Assembly: GCA_023246055.1 (NCBI GenBank)
Contig: JAHFJD010000003.1
Coordinates: 1-40,455, forward strand
DNA: 40,455 nt
Origin: Candidatus Doudnabacteria bacterium
GTDB taxonomy: Bacteria; Patescibacteriota; Doudnabacteria; UBA920; 2-01-FULL-46-14
Direction of reading: 5' to 3'
Below, in pieces: positions 8,755-18,067 of the stretch. The notes under the pieces are model-generated. The model was not told the DNA's origin, did not search any database, and saw nothing but the letters and a program-made list of their open reading frames with translations. Positions within the stretch are counted from its first letter, which is position 1, and each line of letters begins with the position of its first letter. A program made the translations under genes and the position numbers.

Positions 8755-9182
8755 TGATTCAATCCTGCCAAAGCCATAAGCGTTTCTATAACTACCGACC
8801 GCGCGGTACCTGCTTCTTGCCAAGAAACCGTCACAGTTACCCGTTTGATTTGATTTGCCCCGTATTGAGCAATGGTTAGCTGGCCGGTCGCGCCTGGGAG
8901 ATCGGTAAAACCTGTATCGCTAAACGAGGAGGTTCCGTTAGCCGGCAAAGAAGCATATGGAGTGTGACGCAGGACTTCAATTTTTTTTGAAGCGATATGA
9001 TAGGCGAGATTTTGATTGCGGGCGGTTTTAGTAAGGGGCGCCGTAGACACGGCCACACCGAAAATTGTGAGGGTCAAAATAAACACGGCCAAAGCGACCA
9101 CAACCTCGATCAATAAAAAACCGTAGCTGATGGCTCGTAGCTGATGGCTCTGGATATTATTTTCTAAAACTTTGTGAATCAT
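8751..9182 (-). CDS. Prepilin-type N-terminal methylation domain protein (PilV/GspI-like)
   Basis: GFLLIEVVVALAVFILTLTIFGVAVS with Glu at +5. Confidence 0.82.
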   Translation of the reverse strand: MIHKVLENNIQSHQLRAISYGFLLIEVVVALAVFILTLTIFGVAVSTAPLTKTARNQNLAYHIASKKIEVLRHTPYASLPANGTSSFSDTGFTDLPGATGQLTIAQYGANQIKRVTVTVSWQEAGTARSVVIETLMALAGLNQ

Positions 9183-9220
9183 ATGCTAGCAACTGTCTAC
9201 CGCCTACCAACTACGAGCTA

Positions 9221-10432
9221 CTAAATATTCTGGCCAATGTTATAAATCGGCATGATGAGCCCTACGGCCAGGACCCCGACAATCGCGCCGATGATGATAA
9301 CTAACAGCGGCTCAATGATTGAAGACAAATTTTTTACTGTATCATCAATCTCCGCTTCGTAAAACGTAGCAACTTGTTCCAAAGACTTTTCCATGGTCCC
9401 TGTCTCTTCCCCCACCTGGATCATCTGCGTGACCATAGGGGTGAAAAGTTTAGGATAATTGTTCAACACTCCGACGAGATCAACTCCGATTTTGACTTTT
9501 TCCGAGGCATCCGCCAGGGCCTGCCGATAATAAATATTGGTCATAGTATCACTCGTTATCGCCAGAGCTTCCACAATAGACATGCCGCTGCGCAAGAGGC
9601 CGGCAAAAATGATCGTGAACCTAGCCAAGTTAAGCTTTTTTACCACATTTTTTATCACCGGTAAATTGAGGTTCAGCCGATCTACAATCATCATCATCCT
9701 GTGAGTGGTGCGGAGCATCCACAGACCGGTTAGCAGACCGATCCCCAACACCAAAATTACTATGGAATAGTGAGAAACGATATTTACAACCGTGATAATC
9801 AGGCGAGTCAGCAACGGCAATTCAGTCTGAAACTCCTCAAACGTGGCTGTGAGTTTGGGAAGCACGAAAGCAAACATCAAATACCCGATGACTAGTAGAG
9901 CCAAGAGGACCACGGCCGGATAAGTCATTGCGCCTTTGGTGCGGCGCAGCAAATCATAATCGCGGGAGATTTGCTTGGCTAAATAATCAAGGGTATTTTC
10001 GAGGTCTCCGCTCGACTCTCCGACCTTGACCATGTTCACGACAATCGGCGAAAACACTTTGGGATAGGCAGCCATGCTCTCGGAAAGCGATTTGCCCGCT
10101 TCCACATTGTGAGACAAATCCTCCACAACCTTACGGAAATATGCATTGGGGAATTGCTGGACCACGATCTTGAGCGCGCGGGAAACCGGGAGTCCAGCCT
10201 TGAGGGTCACCGAAAGATTTTTTATGAATGTCAGTCTTTCAAGGAGCGACACTCTGCGAAACAGCAGGAGCAGCGATTTAAATTCCAGACGCTTGCGTTT
10301 TTCTTCGATCTTGGTCGGGAGCAGACCTTGAGTGCGTAGCATCTGGCCGAGTGCGTCCCTCGATTCGATATCAACGGTATCGGTAACCGTCTGACCGTCG
10401 CGATTTCTGGCAGTGTAAGTAAAAATAGGCAT
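9221..10432 (-). CDS. pilC: Type IV pilus inner-membrane platform protein PilC (GspF family)
   Basis: MPIFTYTARNRDGQTVTDTVD start; two GspF repeats (SGDLENTLDYLA, TGTMEKSLEQVATFYE). Confidence 0.95.
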   Translation of the reverse strand: MPIFTYTARNRDGQTVTDTVDIESRDALGQMLRTQGLLPTKIEEKRKRLEFKSLLLLFRRVSLLERLTFIKNLSVTLKAGLPVSRALKIVVQQFPNAYFRKVVEDLSHNVEAGKSLSESMAAYPKVFSPIVVNMVKVGESSGDLENTLDYLAKQISRDYDLLRRTKGAMTYPAVVLLALLVIGYLMFAFVLPKLTATFEEFQTELPLLTRLIITVVNIVSHYSIVILVLGIGLLTGLWMLRTTHRMMMIVDRLNLNLPVIKNVVKKLNLARFTIIFAGLLRSGMSIVEALAITSDTMTNIYYRQALADASEKVKIGVDLVGVLNNYPKLFTPMVTQMIQVGEETGTMEKSLEQVATFYEAEIDDTVKNLSSIIEPLLVIIIGAIVGVLAVGLIMPIYNIGQNI

Positions 10433-10544
10433 TTACTCTCCTAAATTTCTATTATTCATATTTGGTGATTCCGGCTAATTATTTCAAGGAGAAAATAATT
10501 TAGATTTCGAAAATAAACGAGAAAAAAAAATTTTGGAGGGTAAA

Positions 10545-12293
10545 TTACTCTTTTGTGACTCTTAAAATTTCTTCAATCGTGGTCAAGCCTTGGAAAGCCT
10601 TGATAAAGCCGTCCTGCCACATGAGTACCATTCCGTCAGCGACAGCTTGGGCTTGAATATCGTTCGTCGTGGCCCTTGAGACCATCAGTTTTTGTATGGC
10701 ATCAGTGTTATCCAGCACTTCGTAGATTCCCACGCGGGACCGGTAACCACGATGATTGCATTTGTCGCAGCCCTTGCCCGCAAAAAATTCCAAATCAGAA
10801 ATCCTCTTGGCCTTTTTGGTTAGCACCCCTTCCTTACCCATGACCTCTAGCAAATGCTCCAGGTCAAATTCCAACTCCAAGCCCTGAATGGTTTTTTCGT
10901 CCAGTTTGATAGCGGTTTTACAGTCAGGACAAATCTTGCGCACGAGCCGCTGCGCCACCACCGTATTCAGAGTCGAGGCGATGAGGTACGGCTCTACCCC
11001 GATGTCCAACAGACGGGGGACGGAACCGGCCGCATTGTTGGTGTGCAGGGTTGAGAGCACGATGTGTCCGGTCATAGCCGCGTGAACAGCCTCCTCTGCA
11101 GTTTCCCGGTCTCTGATCTCGCCAATCATAATGATGTTTGGATCCTGCCGCAAGAGCGCCCGCAGTCCGATGGCAAAAGTTAGATTAATTTTGGGATTGA
11201 CCTGCATTTGATTAACCCCGGGAATCCGATACTCAATTGGATCCTCTATGGTGCTGATGTTTACAGATTTTGTATCGAGCATTGATAAAATGGTATAAAG
11301 CGTGGTCGATTTCCCGCTGCCAGTGGGACCGGTGATCAGCGTCATGCCATGGGGACGCGCCAGATTGCGCTTTATCACCTCGAGAGCCGACCTCGCAAAC
11401 CCGAGTTCCTCAAACGTCAGCGCTTTAGCAGATTCGTCGAGCAGGCGCATCACAATTTTTTCCCCGTCAAAAATCGGAATAGTAGAAACGCGCAAGGAAA
11501 TATTGTAGCGGTCAGACTGGATTTTAAACCGGCCGTCCTGCGGCAAGCGATGTTCGTCAATCTTGAGATTCGAGAGCACTTTGATGCGGGCGACCAGGGC
11601 CGGTTGAATCAGCTTCGGCAAAGTCATGACGTCGTGCAGTATTCCGTCGATCCGATAACGGACAATCACCTCTCGCTCTTGGGGTTCAATGTGTATATCG
11701 GAAGCGTTTTCAAATACAGCATATTCGAGAAGCGTATCCACCACTCGGACGACGGGAATTTCCTGGGCCATTTTCTGAAGCTCCCCTGTTTCATCGCTTA
11801 CCGGCTCCCCCTTTTTGGCTTCTTTTCGAGAAACGAGGATGTTTTCAAACTCGGCCTTGAGACTGGTATGATATTGCGACAGCGCAGTTTCGAGCCCAGA
11901 AGCGGTAGCGATATAAGGCTTCACTACGAAGCCGGTTTTCTTTTTGAGAAACTCCCTCGTCTGCAAATCCTCCGGATCAATCATGGCAATATCCAATTCC
12001 CCTTCTTTCTTACGAAAGGCCACAACTTGATGGCGTCTAGCAATCGGCTCCGGAATAATTTTCAACACGTCCTGCGGAATTTTTTCTTCTGCCAGGTCGA
12101 TGTATGGCACTTTGAAAAAATCGCCTATTAACTTGGCGAGTTTATTCTCCGCAATCACTTTGTCAGCAACCAGAAAATTCGCCAAAGACATTTTTTGTTC
12201 AGTGGCTCTGATCTCCAATTTTTCCAACTCTTTCTGGGTTGTGATTTTTTCCGCAACCAGGATTTTTTTTAAATCTTCAGAAGCTAAGGCCAT
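10545..12293 (-). CDS. pilB: Type IV pilus assembly ATPase PilB (GspE family)
   Basis: Walker A GPTGSGKSTTLY, Walker B-region DPNIIMIGEIRDRETAEEAVHAAMTGH, CPDC...CDKCNHRGY zinc motif. Confidence 0.97.
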   Translation of the reverse strand: MALASEDLKKILVAEKITTQKELEKLEIRATEQKMSLANFLVADKVIAENKLAKLIGDFFKVPYIDLAEEKIPQDVLKIIPEPIARRHQVVAFRKKEGELDIAMIDPEDLQTREFLKKKTGFVVKPYIATASGLETALSQYHTSLKAEFENILVSRKEAKKGEPVSDETGELQKMAQEIPVVRVVDTLLEYAVFENASDIHIEPQEREVIVRYRIDGILHDVMTLPKLIQPALVARIKVLSNLKIDEHRLPQDGRFKIQSDRYNISLRVSTIPIFDGEKIVMRLLDESAKALTFEELGFARSALEVIKRNLARPHGMTLITGPTGSGKSTTLYTILSMLDTKSVNISTIEDPIEYRIPGVNQMQVNPKINLTFAIGLRALLRQDPNIIMIGEIRDRETAEEAVHAAMTGHIVLSTLHTNNAAGSVPRLLDIGVEPYLIASTLNTVVAQRLVRKICPDCKTAIKLDEKTIQGLELEFDLEHLLEVMGKEGVLTKKAKRISDLEFFAGKGCDKCNHRGYRSRVGIYEVLDNTDAIQKLMVSRATTNDIQAQAVADGMVLMWQDGFIKAFQGLTTIEEILRVTKE

Positions 12294-12312
12294 TGTCCGG
12301 AAGCAATTAATG

Positions 12313-14481
12313 TTATTTTCCCTGGCATGTCTTCTCTAATTGAGCGAGGAAAGTTTGCGCATCGGCCGCGAATTTTGGTTCTAGTACAATAGCTGCTTGG
12401 GCATGCTGACGAGCTGATTTGAGATCGCAAATCTGCCCAAAGGCATTGGCGAGATTGGCTTCTTCCTGCATTGTCAATTTATGTTCCCAATTTTTAAGCT
12501 CTCGGAGTTCCTGCTCCGCGATATCCGGCCTTCTCGAATAAATAGCTGCCATCAAATAATTAAGATGTGACTCTTTGGGTTGTGGATTGAGCGCCACGGC
12601 CTTGCGGAAATACTCCAAAGCGTCCTCGGTTCGTCCGATCAGCAGCGTTGCCTGCCCCAGTTCGAAATAGATTTGCATGCGGGTTGGCGAAAGGATTGTC
12701 GCCTGTCGGCCGAGATCAAACACCCGGTCAATCTTGTTCGTGCGCTGGGCGGTGGCATTGTAAAAATTCATGAGGTAGAGGTGATTCTTTGTATCTAGAG
12801 GAGACGCAACCAGATTTTTCTCGAGCTCGCTCGATATGAAAGCTATCAAGGTATTCTGCTGATCTGCCGTGAGTTTCCCGCTCGAGTTTGCTTGTCGAAA
12901 GTAATCCACCATATGCTGGCGAATTTCCTCATCCATATAAGTGCCATAGGATAAAGCTTTGCGAAATCCCGGTTCGAGAGCTTGGTATTGCCCTTCACGA
13001 ACGCTTTTGATGGTGGTAATCGCCGCGTGGTTTGCAAGCGCGGGACGGACGTTGACAAAATACCCAGCCACTACCATTACCAAAGCAACCACTACCAAAG
13101 CCGGAAGCTCGGCATCATACTGTCGCCCATTTGATACTCTGGCCTGGGTAAGCTCCGTATTCTCCAGGAACACCAAATGAGCGAGCACTAAAAAAAACAT
13201 TAAATAAGTGGCATGCGTGTCAAAAACAAATAAATTTTGCACAAAATACCCGACAAGCAAAGCGGCCAAAATCACGGCCGATCGCGCAGGCAGCTTGGGA
13301 GCACGAAAAAGACGATATAAAATCCGAAAGCTGATGTAAAAAATCCCGAAGTAGACAATGATTCCGACGATTCCCGACGTAACCGCCACATCAAGGACGG
13401 TGTTGTGTGCGCGATCAAACCAGATTTGACTGCCGGCCGCTTTGAAAATCCGCGGCGGAAAATATTTGTTGAAAGCGATATTGTAATTTTCATAGCCATA
13501 GCCCGTCCAAAACCGATCCTTCCACCCAAGCCACGATGCTTTCCATGTGTCAAGACGTGATTGCGTGGTGATATCATTGATGGAAATGCGCAAAATCCGG
13601 CGCACCACAACAATCTCTCTCACGCGCTCCGGAAAAATCTGGGGCTTGAGAATCAAAATTGTGGGAATCAAAACCATAAACGCCCCAAGCACCGCGGCTA
13701 TCATCTTCAATGCTCGTGCTTGGCCACGCAAAGCATGAAAAACAACCAGAATAAAGACTCCGATATATAATGCGATTGCCCCACCCCGAGTTTGCGTGGA
13801 CACGAGGAGCAGAGCGTTAAAAATCGCATTTGAAAAAAACACAAATTTTACCAAGCGATTTGTTGACTCAAACCCGAGAAGCAGTGAAAGGAACATTCCA
13901 AAAAGCATAAACGCCGCATAAAAAGCGGAATTGCCGATTGTCGCGGAAATCCGGCTCCCCTGCGCTGGCGGGACAAAGGTACAGAGTCCGTTATAATTCC
14001 CCGGCCCGCAAACCATCTGCCCAATACTTAACACCCCGGTAAAGCTTATAACAATAAGCGCGACTGTGATATACCGCCGCCAATCTCGCTTGCTCTGGAA
14101 GACAGCAGTAAGCATGCTGAAATAAACACCAAAATGGAGCATTGTGAGCACGCCTTCGCCTCTTTCCAGGGTACCCCAAAAACTTTTGTAAAAATTGACG
14201 CCAAAAATACTCATCACTAGCATCACCCCGAGATATATCCAAACCATTCTGGTAAGCCAATTCCATTGCGGCCGCAAACCTGGGTATTTAAGCGCCAATG
14301 GCAGGTAAAAAACTAGCGCGAGTTCCACGCCCAGACGGAAATAGACGACTTTGCTTGTGATAAATGGGAACAAAAAACCGCTCCACACCCAAATCGGGGT
14401 CAGAAGGAGCGCAAATAAGACAAATTTCAAAATTTTATAGAGAATTTTTGTTTCGTATCCGAGGTTTTGTTCTTTTCCCAT
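12313..14481 (-). CDS. O-antigen ligase (Wzy_C)-like membrane protein with C-terminal TPR region
   Basis: About 12 TM segments, FWTGYGYENYNIAF and FDRAHNTVLDVAVTSGIVG motifs; helical repeats (YFELGQATLLIGRTEDALEYFRKAVALNPQ). Confidence 0.88.
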   Translation of the reverse strand: MGKEQNLGYETKILYKILKFVLFALLLTPIWVWSGFLFPFITSKVVYFRLGVELALVFYLPLALKYPGLRPQWNWLTRMVWIYLGVMLVMSIFGVNFYKSFWGTLERGEGVLTMLHFGVYFSMLTAVFQSKRDWRRYITVALIVISFTGVLSIGQMVCGPGNYNGLCTFVPPAQGSRISATIGNSAFYAAFMLFGMFLSLLLGFESTNRLVKFVFFSNAIFNALLLVSTQTRGGAIALYIGVFILVVFHALRGQARALKMIAAVLGAFMVLIPTILILKPQIFPERVREIVVVRRILRISINDITTQSRLDTWKASWLGWKDRFWTGYGYENYNIAFNKYFPPRIFKAAGSQIWFDRAHNTVLDVAVTSGIVGIIVYFGIFYISFRILYRLFRAPKLPARSAVILAALLVGYFVQNLFVFDTHATYLMFFLVLAHLVFLENTELTQARVSNGRQYDAELPALVVVALVMVVAGYFVNVRPALANHAAITTIKSVREGQYQALEPGFRKALSYGTYMDEEIRQHMVDYFRQANSSGKLTADQQNTLIAFISSELEKNLVASPLDTKNHLYLMNFYNATAQRTNKIDRVFDLGRQATILSPTRMQIYFELGQATLLIGRTEDALEYFRKAVALNPQPKESHLNYLMAAIYSRRPDIAEQELRELKNWEHKLTMQEEANLANAFGQICDLKSARQHAQAAIVLEPKFAADAQTFLAQLEKTCQGK

Positions 14482-14532
14482 GTATTTATTATACCAACTT
14501 CTGCAAAGCTTGGCAATTTGTCTTCTTCCGTG

Positions 14533-14558
14533 GTATTAGCATACTAGTATGCTAATAC
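14533..14558. repeat. Perfect 26-bp palindrome GTATTAGCATACTAGTATGCTAATAC, copy 3
   Basis: Read directly; lies between divergent genes. Confidence 0.92.
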
Positions 14559-14644
14559 AGCCAATTGCGGGATGAGAGTAAACTGGGATTGTCATCGGGG
14601 GCAAAAAGATGTATATTGCATAAAATTCGAGAAGGAGTGACCTT

Positions 14645-14911
14645 ATGTCCACACGTCCCCCAAACCAGAGCCAGCAGCCCGAAAAGTTTGGTGACTTGAA
14701 GGCAACGGACAGGTTCAAACCTGTCATCAGAAAACTCACACAAGCAGAAACACCGGTGCACACAAAACTGCCGGGCACATGCACGACCCCTGATGGCCGC
14801 CAAAAAGGAACTGCAATGATTGATGATTATGGGGAAAAAAGGAAAGATGGCGGCGGCCGCAACGGCGAACTCGTGGATTTGAATAACGACGTCCCTGTCA
14901 TCAGGCTATAG
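14645..14911 (+). CDS. Small hydrophilic hypothetical protein (88 aa)
   Basis: SD-like aaggag upstream of ATG; followed by a terminator hairpin; no overlapping alternative gene. Confidence 0.6.
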   Translation: MSTRPPNQSQQPEKFGDLKATDRFKPVIRKLTQAETPVHTKLPGTCTTPDGRQKGTAMIDDYGEKRKDGGGRNGELVDLNNDVPVIRL

Positions 14912-14937
14912 CATCACCGCGCTACAGCTCATCGCTC

Positions 14938-14960
14938 GGACCCTTCGGGGTCCTTTTTTA
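14938..14960 (+). terminator. Rho-independent terminator
   Basis: ggacccttcggggtccttttttat. Confidence 0.88.
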
Positions 14961-14973
14961 TTTATTGTCAAAA

Positions 14974-15810
14974 TCAGACCGCCAATAAAACGATTCCACC
15001 AATCAGCAAAACAAGAAGAGAAGCTTTGAAGGCAAAATTTTTCTCGGAAAAAACGAATTGGCCGGAGAGCATGGACCAGGTTGTGGCGCTCGAGCGCTTG
15101 ACGGCCATGATGATCGAGGCTGGTGCGAACGGATAAGCAAAACTTTCGACCGCTCCAGCGAAGCCCTGGATCAAGGATTGGAAAAAGAAAATGCGGCTTG
15201 AAAACATGCGCTTAAAATTATTCTTTCCGGAAAACATTAACCCAGCGATCCAAAAATAAATCAGTAAAATGACAGTGATGATCAGCTGCTCCGCTTCTAC
15301 AGAATTGTAGTGGGTAATATCGTATTTGAATAGCGACGTGGTCGCTGCTGCGTTCACGGCAGTTGCCAGCACTAGCCAACGGCCTTTCTTGCCAACCTTG
15401 TCGCTCAAAAAAATAACCAGTAAGGTAAAAGCAATCACGCCTATTCCGAAAATTTGGTGCGAGGAGAGCGCATACCCGAGGAGTAGATCAACACAAAGGA
15501 GCAGCGGCATGGTCAGAACGCGAATGAATCCATAAGTGCTGCGATCAGCGCGGATGATAGCCAGCATCATTAGATGAGTCTGGACAATTTCGAGAATAGC
15601 CCGAGGGATAAATGTTGGCAGACTCCCGATACTAAATGCAAATGTAGATTTGTAAATCACGACCGCGAGAAATATCACCCCAGCCCAAAAATAATTGAAA
15701 AATCCCATGGCCAAGGCATCCTGCCTGCCCATACCCGCCTGTTTTTTCCCGACAAGGTCGCCAATTTCGCCAAAAAAAGTTGCCAGCGATGTCAAAAGAA
15801 TTCCTAACAT
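14974..15810 (-). CDS. EamA/DMT-like transporter
   Basis: About 9-10 TM segments; internal pseudo-repeat layout; C-terminal FAYPFAPASIIMAVKRSSATTWSMLSGQFVFSEK. Confidence 0.7.
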   Translation of the reverse strand: MLGILLTSLATFFGEIGDLVGKKQAGMGRQDALAMGFFNYFWAGVIFLAVVIYKSTFAFSIGSLPTFIPRAILEIVQTHLMMLAIIRADRSTYGFIRVLTMPLLLCVDLLLGYALSSHQIFGIGVIAFTLLVIFLSDKVGKKGRWLVLATAVNAAATTSLFKYDITHYNSVEAEQLIITVILLIYFWIAGLMFSGKNNFKRMFSSRIFFFQSLIQGFAGAVESFAYPFAPASIIMAVKRSSATTWSMLSGQFVFSEKNFAFKASLLVLLIGGIVLLAV

Positions 15811-15824
15811 AGTTCCAGTATAAC

Positions 15825-15851
15825 AAAACCTCCCCGATGCGGGGAGGTTTT
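15825..15851. terminator. Bidirectional-type terminator hairpin
   Basis: aaaacctcccc-gatgc-ggggaggtttt, 11-bp stem with A/T tracts on both sides. Confidence 0.88.
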
Positions 15852-15881
15852 TTGTAATCAGGACCCAAGCGTAATCGAAAG

Positions 15882-17120
15882 TTATTCCACTGTGCCGCCG
15901 TCCCCGTACGAAGAAAGATCGGCGCTAATCGCATTCTCCACCTTATACCCCTTGAGCTTCAGATTGTCTACATGCGGGAAATGCTTCTTCATGCCGTCAG
16001 AAATCAGATAATACTGCCCACCGTCATTCACGAGTGTGCCGTCGCGGAATTTTACTATATCCCCGACCGAAAGCACCATATCACTGTCATTGGCTGGGAC
16101 GATCTTGGCAAAAGCGAATCCATAGGTGTAGAACACTTCCGCGGACTGAAATCCTTTGCGCGTTCCTCCCAGGATCCACCACACAGTTCGGCCGTCAGTT
16201 TTGTCGAGCACCAGGGCACCATCAGGGTGGGGCGGTGCAGCTGAATCAATTATCGGCCCAGTCGGATAATCAGAAAGGTCAACAGGCACAGCCTCATTAA
16301 ATTTGTACCCAAGACCGAAAAACACATCCGCAGATGTAAATCCGCGTTTCTTACCAGCTGCAATCATGTAAATCGTTCGGCCGTCGCTCTTATCTAGCGC
16401 CAGAGTGCCATCGAGAGCCTTCTCTATTGATTGAGAGTCATTTGGCAATGCCCGATCAACATCGCTTGCTGCCACAGCCTGGCTGAACCGGTAGCCGTGG
16501 GACATGTATTCCTCTGGGTTGCGAAAACCACGTTTTGCTCCGTTCACGATGAGATAAATAGTCCCATCAGTGTCCAAAATCAAAGTTCCGTTGGGGTGAG
16601 CGCCAGATGGTGCTGGAGTTGGAGTTGGACTAGGAGTCGGGGTTGGGGTGGGTGTTGGGGTAGGCGTGGGACTCGGGGGTGGAGTTGAACCGCCTCCTCC
16701 ACCGCCACCTCCCCCTCCCCCTCCACCTCCACCGCTGCTGCCTCCAGAACACGGCAAGGCTGTGGGTGTGAATGTCAAGGTCTCTGCAGATCCACTGGTC
16801 GTCACAAGGATTGAAGCCACACTCTCACTGCTGCAATTACTGACTATCGTGGCGCTGGAATTGCCACCGACCACGATATTGCGCGAACCAGAAGTGAGGG
16901 AAAAAGTGCTACTACCTGGAATGGTCGCCACGATATTGCCGGTATTGACCGTAAGCGAGGTGGCTGTAGAACCCGCATTGATAGTGAAAGTTATGGCTGG
17001 ATCAGTCAAACTGATCGAGGTATTCGCGCTCCAGGTCAAATCTGCGGCCTGTGCCCACAAACCTGGAATGAATAGCGCGAGCAAGAAAAACGCCGCAAGA
17101 AAAAATTTTATGTTGGACAT
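15882..17120 (-). CDS. Secreted repeat protein with poly-Gly and (TP)n linkers and four ~50-aa C-terminal repeats
   Basis: Signal peptide; GGGGGGGGGGGGGGG, TPTPTPTPTPSPTPTP; repeats DGTLALDKSDGRTIYMIAAGKKRGFTSADVFFGLGYKF. Confidence 0.75.
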   Translation of the reverse strand: MSNIKFFLAAFFLLALFIPGLWAQAADLTWSANTSISLTDPAITFTINAGSTATSLTVNTGNIVATIPGSSTFSLTSGSRNIVVGGNSSATIVSNCSSESVASILVTTSGSAETLTFTPTALPCSGGSSGGGGGGGGGGGGGGGSTPPPSPTPTPTPTPTPTPSPTPTPAPSGAHPNGTLILDTDGTIYLIVNGAKRGFRNPEEYMSHGYRFSQAVAASDVDRALPNDSQSIEKALDGTLALDKSDGRTIYMIAAGKKRGFTSADVFFGLGYKFNEAVPVDLSDYPTGPIIDSAAPPHPDGALVLDKTDGRTVWWILGGTRKGFQSAEVFYTYGFAFAKIVPANDSDMVLSVGDIVKFRDGTLVNDGGQYYLISDGMKKHFPHVDNLKLKGYKVENAISADLSSYGDGGTVE

Positions 17121-17153
17121 GATTGCAAGAATTTACTGTAAGCTAACCAAGGA

Positions 17154-17939
17154 TTACGGATCGTTGCACGCGCCAGCGGCAACCACCACGCCGTTTCCCG
17201 CGCCATTAATGTAGACTTTGTAGGCTTTATTGCCTCGCCACATCTGTATGCAACTCTTGCTGTTCTCCGGGCCTCCGGCAACATCCTGACCGCCGATTTG
17301 CAGGACCGTGGTGCTGGCTGTGCTTGCTTGACGGGAAACCCACGCACCTGGCGTGGTTGTGGCCGAGCTGGTTGCCAAAGCTGCTGTAGTTGCGTTCACA
17401 AACACCACGTTATTCGTGGAATTGCCAATAGTTTCAGCATTTTGCAAAGCGAGAATCCCTTGGAGGGTGAGTGTATTAGCCGAACTGCGATATACCGGAA
17501 CATCAGCGCCGATGACGAGGGCGGTGGCTGAAGCTGTGGCCGCGGTATGCTGGTCTAGGCCGCCAACATACAGAGAATCTGTCGTTGTAGCTGAAAGAAT
17601 ATTATTGGCTAAACTCAACTTCCCTTGTATTCGCAGTTGATTGGCTGCATTGCGGAATAGCACCACGTCACTTCCGATCACCATAGCTGTTCCTGATGCC
17701 GTGGCACCAGTGAATGTGGTCAATCCTCCGATAGATAAAGAATCCGTCGTTGTCGCAGAATTCGCGGTTAGACCCCGTGTTACCGCCACGTTCGACCCGG
17801 AAGCTGTAGTTAAAGTTATACTGCTATCACTCGTGACTGTGGTGGCGTCAAAGGTGAGAGCAGCATAGGTTGCCGAAGCTGACAGCAGTATAGTAAACAC
17901 TGCCAAAACAGCCAGCAAAAATATGTTTTCCCTATTCAT
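17154..17939 (-). CDS. Secreted surface protein with tandem repeats
   Basis: Signal peptide; duplicated unit SATTTDSLxxGGL...TAMVIGSDVVLFRNAANQLRIQGKLSLAN. Confidence 0.75.
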   Translation of the reverse strand: MNRENIFLLAVLAVFTILLSASATYAALTFDATTVTSDSSITLTTASGSNVAVTRGLTANSATTTDSLSIGGLTTFTGATASGTAMVIGSDVVLFRNAANQLRIQGKLSLANNILSATTTDSLYVGGLDQHTAATASATALVIGADVPVYRSSANTLTLQGILALQNAETIGNSTNNVVFVNATTAALATSSATTTPGAWVSRQASTASTTVLQIGGQDVAGGPENSKSCIQMWRGNKAYKVYINGAGNGVVVAAGACNDP

Positions 17940-18067
17940 CTCGTTTGCTCCTTGTTATTATTTTTGTATCTTAATGAAAAGCTTATGTCTTGATTATCAC
18001 AATCAAGTTTAATTTTGTCAAAAAGTTATCCACACTCCTTCAACTCCAACGGCGGGGCACCCTGTTC

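Noticed and set aside
11349-12131. 260-aa plus-strand ORF opposite pilB
   Set aside because: Fully antisense to a clear PilB with Walker motifs; no recognisable domain; likely a composition artefact.
16648-17214. Plus-strand ORF with poly-Pro tract (188 aa)
   Set aside because: It is the antisense of the poly-Gly tract of the 15882-17120 secreted protein, which has a signal peptide and repeats.
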